NCBI GenBank assembly: GCA_910586515.1
Contig: CAJUGL010000065.1
Coordinates: 1 to 17,314, forward strand
Reading direction: 5' to 3'
Origin: an uncultured Acetatifactor sp.
GTDB lineage: Bacteria; Bacillota; Clostridia; Lachnospirales; Lachnospiraceae
Length of the DNA stretch: 17,314 nucleotides
The notes under the pieces are model-generated. The model did not search any database, had not been told where the DNA came from, and was given only the letters and a program-made list of their open reading frames with translations. The translations under genes were made by a program, and so were the position numbers. Of the stretch, positions 8,074 to 13,950 are shown in pieces; position 1 is the stretch's first letter, and the number at the start of each line of letters is the position of its first letter.

Positions 8074-8592
8074 TTAAAGCTTTCTCACCTCGGCGAAGCT
8101 GATCTCCACCGGAGTCTCCCTGCCAAACAGCTCTACATTGATCGTAGCCGTCTGCTTGCCGTAGTCGAGCTTCTGCACAATGCCGATGGTGTCCTTCCAG
8201 ATACCGGCCACAACGGCAATGCTGTCCCCTTCCGCGAAATCGATGGACACGTTCTCCGTCTTGATCCCCAAAGGTTTCATCTCGGCCTCCGTAAGGGGCA
8301 CCGGCTTGCTTCCCGGGCCCACAAAGCCCGTGACGCCCCTGGTATTTCGGACAACATACCAGGTATCGTCATTCATCTCCATATTGAGAAGCACATAACC
8401 GGGGAACAGCTTCTTCTGAACGGTCCTTCTGGCCCCGTTCTTCATCTCAATCACATCCTGCAGAGGAACTCTCACTTCCAGAATCTGTTCTGCAAGATGC
8501 TTGTTGTTCTCAATGGTCTTCTCAATGTTGGCTTTGACTTTGTTTTCATATCCTGAGTAAGTATGAACCACATACCATTTTGCCTCTGCCAT
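8074..8592 (-). CDS. nusG: Transcription termination/antitermination factor NusG
   Basis: General elongation factor that binds RNA polymerase and affects pausing and termination; 172 residues. The NGN domain spans about residues 1-110 (KWYVVHTYSGYENKVKANIE, KLFPGYVLLNMEMNDDTWY, NTRGVTGFVG). The KOW domain covers about 118-172 (FAEGDSIAVVAGIWKDTIGI, ELFGRETPVEISFAEVRKL). The ribosome binding site is AGGGAG before the ATG. It starts 12 bases after secE, which points to a single transcript rpmG-secE-nusG from the promoter at 9097-9125. Confidence 0.97.
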   Translation of the reverse strand: MAEAKWYVVHTYSGYENKVKANIEKTIENNKHLAEQILEVRVPLQDVIEMKNGARRTVQKKLFPGYVLLNMEMNDDTWYVVRNTRGVTGFVGPGSKPVPLTEAEMKPLGIKTENVSIDFAEGDSIAVVAGIWKDTIGIVQKLDYGKQTATINVELFGRETPVEISFAEVRKL

Positions 8593-8604
8593 AATCTCCC
8601 TCGC

Positions 8605-8817
8605 CTAAATCGATGTAATGAAGTTCACGCCATATTTCGCAACATAGTCCAATATTGCAATGAGAACTCCCACCACAACCGAAATCGCCACCACCGCGAC
8701 GGACTGCTTCAAGGTAGCCTGCCTGTCCGGCCATACTATTTTCTTAAACTCGGCTTTCACACCCTTAAAGTAGGTTGAGCCAGCCTTCTTCTCTGCAGAT
8801 TTTCCCATTTCTACCAT
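8605..8817 (-). CDS. secE: Preprotein translocase subunit SecE
   Basis: Small essential membrane subunit of the SecYEG channel; 70 residues as given, or 67 from the second ATG at 8806-8808 (MGKSAEKKAG). AAAGG is only 1 base before the first ATG and 10 before the second, so the start is not settled. The conserved cytoplasmic amphipathic helix YFKGVKAEFKKIVWPD is followed by a single membrane segment (about residues 38-60, VAVVAISVVVGVLIAILDYV). One transmembrane segment is normal for Firmicutes SecE. It sits in the usual rpmG-secE-nusG order. Confidence 0.96.
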   Translation of the reverse strand: MVEMGKSAEKKAGSTYFKGVKAEFKKIVWPDRQATLKQSVAVVAISVVVGVLIAILDYVAKYGVNFITSI

Positions 8818-8865
8818 GCCTTTCCACGACAGACCGAACCGCTGCCGCTCACACCTCTGCCCGAT

Positions 8866-9015
8866 TTACTTTGTCTCTTTATGCGGTGTGTGCTTTCTGC
8901 AGAATCTGCAATACTTCTTGGTTTCCATTCTGTCAGGATGAGTCTTCTTATCCTTGGTAGTATTGTAGTTACGCTGCTTGCACTCCGTACAAGCTAAAAT
9001 GATTTTTGTACGCAT
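8866..9015 (-). CDS. rpmG: 50S ribosomal protein L33
   Basis: Small large-subunit protein of 49 residues beginning MRTKIILACTECKQRNYNTT and ending KYCRFCRKHTPHKETK. Both CxxC pairs (C9/C12 and C36/C39) are present, so this is the zinc-binding form of L33. GGAGG lies 7 bases before the ATG. It is the first gene of the cluster, 48 bases ahead of secE, and is read from the promoter at 9097-9125. Confidence 0.96.
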   Translation of the reverse strand: MRTKIILACTECKQRNYNTTKDKKTHPDRMETKKYCRFCRKHTPHKETK

Positions 9016-9096
9016 TTTGCTACCTCCACATGTTCTTTAAGCTCCCGTCTTATTTTAAGCATAAAAAAAAGACCTAAAACCTTATCTCGTTTTTTT

Positions 9097-9125
9097 ACTA
9101 TATCACAGTCCTGTCCGCCCGTCAA
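9097..9125 (-). promoter_or_regulatory. rpmG-secE-nusG promoter
   Basis: TTGACG (9120-9125), a 17-base spacer and TATAGT (9097-9102) preceded by TGA (extended -10). The leader to rpmG is about 75 bases and contains a run of eight T on the minus strand without a strong stem before it. It is back to back with the FliD-like promoter 40 bases away. Confidence 0.8.
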
Positions 9126-9165
9126 CTGTTTTTTGAAAAAACTGCCGCGTCCGGGTCTTAACCAC

Positions 9166-9194
9166 TTGTTTCCAGCTGCCGGATGTGATATAAT
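9166..9194 (+). promoter_or_regulatory. Promoter of the FliD-like gene
   Basis: TTGTTT (9166-9171), a 17-base spacer and a perfect TATAAT (9189-9194) with TGA just upstream (extended -10). This looks like a housekeeping sigma-A promoter. I see no sigma-28-type (flagellar) promoter in front of the gene. Confidence 0.7.
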
Positions 9195-9316
9195 ACGGTA
9201 GAGAAAGAATCCGGCTATGCTCTTTGGCGATTATCGCCTGCAGAGTTAATGGATTATAGCAATGATGAATATAGCAATGAATATAGAAAATATAGCTACA
9301 GAAAGGAGGCGGGACA
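9195..9316 (+). other. Leader of the FliD-like gene
   Basis: About 115 transcribed bases. They hold a perfect palindrome GGCGAT-T-ATCGCC (9226-9238) and four near-regular TATAG units at 9255, 9270, 9282 and 9291, two of them extended as TATAGCAATGA. AAAGGAGG ends 7 bases before the ATG. Confidence 0.5.
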
Positions 9317-10615
9317 ATGGGACCTGTCATGAATACGGTTTATAATAATTACCTCACCAGTTATATGCCGAAGCCGCTGACCAAATACGATTCCCACAAG
9401 AAAAGCGAGCTGCGCAATGTCTACAATACCATTGTCAAGCTCAATAAAGATGCCCCTTGGTATCTGCCCACTACAAGCAAGGACACACAGCGCTATGCCG
9501 TTGACCTGAAAGAAAATGCCCGCGGACTGCACAACACGATCGCGCAGCTGGGAGGGCTTGAAAAGGACGGCCTTTTCCGGAAAAAAAGCGCCTTTTCCAC
9601 TGACGAGAATATAGCCGTGGCCTCTTATATCGGCCCGGAAGATACCTCTGCTGACATTCCGGCTCTTGAGCTGGAGGTACATTCGCTGGCCTCCTCTCAG
9701 GAAAACCTGGGGGTATTTCTTCCCAATAATACGAGAGTAACACTGGAACCGGATACTTATTCTTTTGATATCAACATCAATGATATGAATTATGAGTTCC
9801 AGTTCTCGGTAAACGAAAGCGAAACCAATCTGGACGTACAGGAACGTCTGATGCGCCTGATCAATAATTCCGATATCGGAATCCGCGCCGCTCTGGCAGA
9901 ATCAGAGGGACGCACGTCGCTCCGGCTGACCTCGGAATCCACCGGTCTCGCTCCCGGGAAAGACTGTATTTTTGCAGTCAGCGATGACCGGACCAGCAAA
10001 ACGGCAGGAACGGTGGAGTACTTCGGTCTTGACTATACCAGCCGTGAACCCGGCAACGCAAGTTTCACCGTAAACGGAGAGGAAGGGTACTCTGCTGCCA
10101 ATCACTTCACCCTGGACAATTTATTTGATATACGCCTGACGGGAATCAGCCCGGACGGCCGCCCCTCCTATATAGGCCTGAAGACGGATGTGGAATCCCT
10201 GACGGACAATGTATACCACCTGGTCGGCGGGTATAACGATTTCATCAAGGCTGCGTCTTCCTATCTGGAAACCCAGTCCAAGAGCCGTCAGCTGCTCCGC
10301 GAGATGAACGGCATTGCCTCCGTGTACAGCAGCTCTCTGGAGACCATGGGGCTGAATCTGACGGAAGACGGCACGCTGGCAGTGGACCGGGATATGCTGC
10401 GTCAGACTGCCTCCCAGTCCGAAGACATCAACACAACCTTCGGCTCCCTGAAAAGTTTCTCCAACACGCTCCTGCGGAAAAGCAGTCAGGTGTCGCTTAA
10501 TCCCATGGAATATGTGGAGCAGGTCATGGTAGCCTACAAAAATCCGGGACATAATTTTGCCAATCCTTATGTCACCAGCGCCTACACAGGCATGATGTTC
10601 GACGGATACTTTTGA
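9317..10615 (+). CDS. FliD-like flagellar filament capping protein
   Basis: 432 residues starting MGPVMNTVYNNYLTSYMPKP after AAAGGAGG. FliD caps the growing filament and folds flagellin monomers at its tip. The central part (about 140-215: YSFDININDMNYEFQF, NLDVQERLMRLINNSDIGIR, GRTSLRLTSESTG) matches the FliD domain pattern of beta strands plus a weak IN-helix repeat. Residues ~240-410 show the second half (NASFTVNGEEG, NHFTLDNLFDIRLTGI, NVYHLVGGYNDFIKAASSYL, SLETMGLNLTEDGTLAVDRD). The usual N-terminal ISGLGSGLDT-type start is absent. The C-terminus ends in an aromatic tail (NPYVTSAYTGMMFDGYF). No signal peptide is seen, as expected for type III export. It is the only plus-strand gene and sits near flagellin, but outside a large flagellar operon. 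Confidence 0.72.
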   Translation: MGPVMNTVYNNYLTSYMPKPLTKYDSHKKSELRNVYNTIVKLNKDAPWYLPTTSKDTQRYAVDLKENARGLHNTIAQLGGLEKDGLFRKKSAFSTDENIAVASYIGPEDTSADIPALELEVHSLASSQENLGVFLPNNTRVTLEPDTYSFDININDMNYEFQFSVNESETNLDVQERLMRLINNSDIGIRAALAESEGRTSLRLTSESTGLAPGKDCIFAVSDDRTSKTAGTVEYFGLDYTSREPGNASFTVNGEEGYSAANHFTLDNLFDIRLTGISPDGRPSYIGLKTDVESLTDNVYHLVGGYNDFIKAASSYLETQSKSRQLLREMNGIASVYSSSLETMGLNLTEDGTLAVDRDMLRQTASQSEDINTTFGSLKSFSNTLLRKSSQVSLNPMEYVEQVMVAYKNPGHNFANPYVTSAYTGMMFDGYF

Positions 10616-10642
10616 CCCGCACAAAATTGCCGAAAAAAAGGC

Positions 10643-10674
10643 AACAGTTCAGTGCCCTGTCTGAACTGTTACGA
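10643..10674 (+). repeat. Palindromic repeat, copy A
   Basis: AACAGTTCA and TGAACTGTT form a perfect 9-base inverted repeat around a 10-base centre (GTGCCCTGTC), followed by ACGA. The same element occurs inverted at 11497-11528 with about four differences, and half of it again at 11623-11638. It lies in the 3' untranslated region of the FliD-like gene, just before the terminator. Confidence 0.8.
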
Positions 10675-10675
10675 A

Positions 10676-10707
10676 AAAAGCAGCCGGCTCTCAGCTCGGC
10701 TGCTTTT
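10676..10707. terminator. Bidirectional terminator
   Basis: AAAAGCAGCCG (10676-10686) and CGGCTGCTTTT (10697-10707) form a perfect 11-pair stem with a 10-base loop. T-runs follow on both strands. It ends the FliD-like transcript from the left and the regulator (and possibly the flagellin transcript) from the right. Confidence 0.88.
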
Positions 10708-10761
10708 ATTATGTGCGTAAATCGTCATTTGCCGGATTTCAGAGAAGTATACGAAACAACG

Positions 10762-11121
10762 TTATTTCTCCGGTTTTCCCTTCTTGCCTTTGGCCTTGTA
10801 CTTGTCAATCTGCACCAAATCGTCCATCAGTTCCAAAATCTTGTCCCTTCCTGTCTGGTTCAGTTTCACATAATACTGCATCACACGGTTTTCCAGAAGC
10901 TGCGCCCCCAGAGAAGCGTCTCTTTCCAGAGAGGAAAAGTCAACCGGATTCAGGCTCAGCTTATCGCACATCTTGATAACGGTTCCGTATCCCATTCCTT
11001 CTATTCCACGCTCCAATGCCGTCACCAGCGTGCTGTAAGGGATTCCCATCTCCATGGCAAACTGGCGCACGCTACGGTATTGTCCCAGGATTTCTTTCTT
11101 CAAAATTTCTGCTTTTGTCAT
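10762..11121 (-). CDS. XRE/Cro-type helix-turn-helix regulator
   Basis: 119 residues from MTKAEILKKEILGQYRSVRQ. The ATG at 11119-11121 has GGAGG 8 bases before it. Earlier in-frame ATGs (up to 11157) lack such a site, and the GGAGG itself lies within the ATGGAGG of one of them. The helix-turn-helix covers about residues 15-60 (SVRQFAMEMGIPYSTLVTAL, then GTVIKMCDKLSLNPVDF). The rest (LGAQLLENRVMQYYVKLNQT, RDKILELMDDLVQIDKY) is a helical tail ending in a Lys-rich segment. The gene lies between the FliD-like and flagellin genes and has its own promoter with an inverted repeat that could be its operator. The target is unknown; autoregulation or control of the neighbours is an inference. Confidence 0.85.
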   Translation of the reverse strand: MTKAEILKKEILGQYRSVRQFAMEMGIPYSTLVTALERGIEGMGYGTVIKMCDKLSLNPVDFSSLERDASLGAQLLENRVMQYYVKLNQTGRDKILELMDDLVQIDKYKAKGKKGKPEK

Positions 11122-11165
11122 TTTCTTTTCCTCCATTATCAAACGTCGGTTCCACATACAAGAAC

Positions 11166-11194
11166 AATATACGCTTTTCCGTATTCTATTTCAA
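11166..11194 (-). promoter_or_regulatory. Promoter of the regulator gene, with candidate operator
   Basis: TTGAAA (11189-11194), a 17-base spacer and TATATT (11166-11171). Inside the spacer an inverted repeat ATACG-N6-CGTAT (11169-11184) lies between and partly over the boxes. This is a good position for a repressor site. Confidence 0.7.
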
Positions 11195-11261
11195 GTGCTA
11201 TTCTGAAAATTAATAATATTACGGACAAATTTTAGAGTTTCTTAATATTTGATTTCATATA

Positions 11262-11459
11262 CTATTTAGCGTTTTTACCGACTTTTTCCAGTCTTCTGCA
11301 ATATTCTTCACCCCTCTGCCGGACGCCGCTTACGCGCTCGCTTCCTGCTATTTCCAGCAGAATAAACGCATCCATGGCAGACGCCGCCAGATCTCTCTTC
11401 CCTGCGGCCGGATTTTCACCGTCCCATCCCTTCACCGGAGGATTTTCTTCTTTTGTCAA
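11262..11459 (-). CDS. Small protein of unknown function, TTG start
   Basis: 65 residues beginning (TTG)-TKEENPPVKGWDGENPA and ending EEYCRRLEKVGKNAK. The TTG at 11457-11459 has a strong site, AAAAGGAGA, 7 bases upstream. This is the main reason to call it a gene and to choose this start rather than the far upstream ATG, whose frame runs through the palindromic repeat. The middle (DLAASAMDAFILLEIAGSER) is predicted helical, and the C-terminus is basic. I recognise no domain. It follows UDP-glucose dehydrogenase by 199 bases and precedes the regulator promoter. It could be part of the flagellin-ugd transcript. Confidence 0.5.
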   Translation of the reverse strand: MTKEENPPVKGWDGENPAAGKRDLAASAMDAFILLEIAGSERVSGVRQRGEEYCRRLEKVGKNAK

Positions 11460-11496
11460 TATTTTGTCTCCTTTTCCGTTACTTTTCAAGAGCACC

Positions 11497-11528
11497 TCGT
11501 AACTGTTCCGACAGGGCGCTGAACTGTT
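11497..11528 (-). repeat. Palindromic repeat, copy B (inverted relative to copy A)
   Basis: Read on the minus strand it begins AACAGTTCAGCGCCCTGTC and ends GGAACAGTTACGA. This matches copy A apart from about four positions. Confidence 0.78.
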
Positions 11529-11639
11529 ACGAGAATGCACACAAAACGCGAAAAAAATGCGTTTTGCCGCCCACAAGTCTCGCAAAATTGCATAGAGCGC
11601 AATTTTGACTTCGCGAGAGAGGCTGTCTGAACTGTTACA
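11498..11639. mobile_element. Possible MITE-like element
   Basis: About 142 bases with imperfect 17-base terminal inverted repeats: left end CGTAACTGTTCCGACAG, right end read in reverse TGTAACAGTTCAGACAG, 14 of 17 matching. The interior consists of two further perfect hairpins. It carries no coding capacity of its own and lies between 19-base near-direct repeats. It has the form of a miniature inverted-repeat element, but transposition is not shown by one window. Confidence 0.4.
11623..11638 (+). repeat. Palindromic repeat, half copy C
   Basis: CTGTCTGAACTGTTAC is identical to the right half of copy A (10657-10672). Confidence 0.65.
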
Positions 11640-11658
11640 GCACCTCATAACAATTCCT

Positions 11659-12912
11659 TCAGTCCCTTCCAAAAACATCTCTGGTATACACTCTATCCCT
11701 CACGTCATCCAGACAGCGGTCATACCGATTGGCAATTATGGCCTGGCTCACCTTCTTGAATTCTTCAAGATCGTTAATCACCCTGCTGCCGAAAAAAGTC
11801 TCTCCGTCTGCCAGAGCAGGTTCGTAAATCACTACCGCCGCGCCCTTGGCCTTGATGCGCTTCATCACTCCCTGAATAGAGCTCTGCCTGAAATTATCGC
11901 TGTTGCTCTTCATGGTCAGTCTGTATACCCCGATTGTAACGTTCTTTTCCCGGGTACTGTCATATCGGTTATTATCCCCGTAACCATAATATCCGGCCAT
12001 GGCCAACACCCGGTCCGCGATAAAATCCTTTCTGGTCCGATTGCTTTCCACTATGGCCTGGATCAGATTTTCCGGCACATCCTGATAATTGGCCAGAAGC
12101 TGCTTCGTATCCTTGGGCAGGCAATATCCGCCGTAACCGAAACTGGGATTGTTGTAATGGAATCCTATACGCGGATCCAGGCATACTCCCCTGATGATCT
12201 GCTTCGTGTCAAGCCCCTTCATCTCCGCATAAGTATCAAGCTCGTTAAAATAGCTCACCCGCAGAGCCAGATAGGTATTGGCAAACAGCTTCACCGCTTC
12301 CGCCTCAGTAGAGCCCATAAACAATGTCTCCACATCCTCTTTCAGACAGCTCTCCTGAAGCAGCCCCGCGAACACACGGGCCTTTTCGGCCAGCCGCTCA
12401 TCTCCCATATCCGCCCCCACGATAATGCGGCTGGGGTACAAATTGTCATACAGAGCCTTGGATTCCCGCAGAAATTCAGGGCTGAACATGATATTTGCGC
12501 TGCCGAACCTTCTCCTGACCGCCTCCGTATATCCCACGGGAATCGTGCTCTTGATCACCATTACCGCCTCCGGGTTACACTTCGTCACCAGCTCAATGAC
12601 ATCTTCCACTGCTCCTGTATCAAAGCGCTGGGTAGATGAATCATAATTGGTAGGCGCGGCTATCACCACAAAATCCGCCTCCTCATACGCCTGCCGCGCA
12701 TCCGTTGTGGCAGTCAAATCCAACTCTTTCTCTGCCAGATAAGCCTCGATCATCTCATCCTGAACAGGAGATTTGCGCCGGTTTACCAGCTCCGCTCTCT
12801 CCGGAATGATGTCCACGGCAATCACCCTGTGCCTTTGGGCAAGCAAGGTGGCAATGCTCATGCCTACGTAACCTATGCCGGCTACCGCTATAATGTATTT
12901 TCTGTCCGTCAT
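11659..12912 (-). CDS. ugd: UDP-glucose 6-dehydrogenase
   Basis: Makes UDP-glucuronate from UDP-glucose with two NAD+. It is 417 residues, normal for the short bacterial form. The Rossmann motif AGIGYVGMS (GxGYVG at 12-17) is near the N-terminus. The substrate/catalytic motif SPEFLRE is at 144-150 and AVKLFANTYLALR at 206-218 (K208, N212). The catalytic Cys is C264 in FGYGGYCLPKDTKQL, and the C-terminal UDP-binding domain covers about 300-410. The site before the ATG is only purine-rich (AGAGAACAG), with AGGGAG further up. It follows the TIM-barrel gene by 64 bases with no terminator, so it is likely read from the flagellin promoter. UDP-glucuronate could feed a surface glycan or flagellin sugar; which one cannot be told here. 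Confidence 0.95.
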   Translation of the reverse strand: MTDRKYIIAVAGIGYVGMSIATLLAQRHRVIAVDIIPERAELVNRRKSPVQDEMIEAYLAEKELDLTATTDARQAYEEADFVVIAAPTNYDSSTQRFDTGAVEDVIELVTKCNPEAVMVIKSTIPVGYTEAVRRRFGSANIMFSPEFLRESKALYDNLYPSRIIVGADMGDERLAEKARVFAGLLQESCLKEDVETLFMGSTEAEAVKLFANTYLALRVSYFNELDTYAEMKGLDTKQIIRGVCLDPRIGFHYNNPSFGYGGYCLPKDTKQLLANYQDVPENLIQAIVESNRTRKDFIADRVLAMAGYYGYGDNNRYDSTREKNVTIGVYRLTMKSNSDNFRQSSIQGVMKRIKAKGAAVVIYEPALADGETFFGSRVINDLEEFKKVSQAIIANRYDRCLDDVRDRVYTRDVFGRD

Positions 12913-12976
12913 TTTTCTGTTCTCTTTCTTCTCCCTTTATTCATAAACGCCCTTCATTTCCTGTGCGCGCCCAAGG

Positions 12977-13912
12977 TCAGCCCCCTGCGCTTTCCGAAAA
13001 CCGGTTCCCGATTTTCGCCAGAAAAGCCAGCACATCCTGCTTCATCGTCTCCGGGAAAGCCGTCAGCACAGGCGCAGTCTCAAAACTCAGCACTCCGTCG
13101 AACTTCACTTTGCGCAGTCCCCTGACAAATCCGTCCCAATCCGTGGAGGCAAGGTTTTCCCTGGTTCTGGTAAACGTAAAGGGAATCTGATGCAGATCCG
13201 CCTCTCCGTCGTTGTCATGTATATGCAGAACCTTAAGCCGGTGCCCAAGGATACTGATAAAGTGTTCAAAATCAAGCCCTGTCAGGTTCCCGTGACCGGT
13301 GTCAAAACAGAATCCCAAAACTTCTCCGTGATGCCGGTCATTCATCCTGTCAATGCGTTCCGCAGCTTTCCCGGGATTACAGCAGGGTCCTTCCACAATA
13401 TGGCCGCCGATACTCTCATACAGATTTTCCACGCACATGGTAATTCCCATCTCCCTGGCCATGGGCGCCAGAAAGTCCAGAAATTCCTCGGTAACCTGCC
13501 ACTCCGCTTCCTCTGATCCCAGGAAATACGCCAGCTTAAACCCATGAATCACAATGCAGGGACAGCCAAAAAAGGCGCAGACCTCCATACTCCTGGGCGC
13601 CACCACATTCCGCAGATAATCATTCAGTTCTCTGCTCCCCCTGGGAACATAATTGGGATAGGGCATATGCATCTGGTTAATATAAATGCCCGCCGCCTCC
13701 GCAGCAGCTTTGTGCGGCGCAAAAAAACGCTCCAATTCCTGCCTGCCCGCGCTGAAAAAGTCATTGGTCTCGAAGCGATAGAGAGAAGCGTTGGTCAGAT
13801 AACTGTTCAGACTGAAGTCCGCACAGGAAAATCCCGCCTCCTTCAACATCCGAAATCCTTTCTCCGGACAGCTGTCATAGACGACATTTTTTGTCTGCAC
13901 CCCGATTCGCAT
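12977..13912 (-). CDS. Sugar isomerase/epimerase-like TIM-barrel enzyme
   Basis: 311 residues from MRIGVQTKNVVYD, after GGGGAGGAAAGGAAT. A GTG at 13952-13954 overlapping the upstream stop codon, with GGGAG before it, is an alternative start adding 14 residues. The protein belongs to the xylose isomerase-like/AP endonuclease 2 superfamily. Likely metal ligands are E162 (CVENLYE), D204 and H207 (CFDTGHGNL), H230 (VLHIHDN) and E278 (LSFETAP). H82, H123 and H241 are also near the expected active-site face. The reaction and sugar are unknown. It is 38 bases downstream of its degenerate paralogue and upstream of ugd, which suggests a role in sugar metabolism linked to the flagellin locus. Confidence 0.85.
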   Translation of the reverse strand: MRIGVQTKNVVYDSCPEKGFRMLKEAGFSCADFSLNSYLTNASLYRFETNDFFSAGRQELERFFAPHKAAAEAAGIYINQMHMPYPNYVPRGSRELNDYLRNVVAPRSMEVCAFFGCPCIVIHGFKLAYFLGSEEAEWQVTEEFLDFLAPMAREMGITMCVENLYESIGGHIVEGPCCNPGKAAERIDRMNDRHHGEVLGFCFDTGHGNLTGLDFEHFISILGHRLKVLHIHDNDGEADLHQIPFTFTRTRENLASTDWDGFVRGLRKVKFDGVLSFETAPVLTAFPETMKQDVLAFLAKIGNRFSESAGG

Positions 13913-13950
13913 ATTCCTTTCCTCCCCGTCCTTTCCGCCGGACATACCAA

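Larger units (their letters stand above)
11490..11658. repeat. Structured intergenic region after ugd
   Basis: This stretch holds four nested or adjacent inverted repeats: CTCGTAAC.GTTC/GAAC.GTTACGAG (11496-11533, one mismatch), CAAAACGC-type (AAAACGC/GCGTTTT, 11543-11565), CAAAATTGC/GCAATTTTG (11583-11607, perfect, with TCTCG/CGAGA outside it) and GCTGT/ACAGC (11622-11641). A 19-base direct repeat starting AGCACCTC (11491-11509 and 11639-11657, 16 of 19 identical) flanks it. No terminator U-run is obvious. Confidence 0.7.

Noticed and set aside
11490..11660. CRISPR array in the repeat-rich region
   Set aside because: The repeats are palindromic, differ in orientation and spacing, and have no regular unique spacers.
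11460..11678. N-terminal extension of the small gene to the ATG at 11676-11678
   Set aside because: The extension would be translated from the palindromic repeat block and overlaps the end of ugd; the TTG with AAAAGGAGA is a better start.
11605..12639. Plus-strand open frame of 344 codons opposite ugd
   Set aside because: It is antisense to an intact UDP-glucose dehydrogenase with all catalytic motifs; composition is that of a shadow frame.
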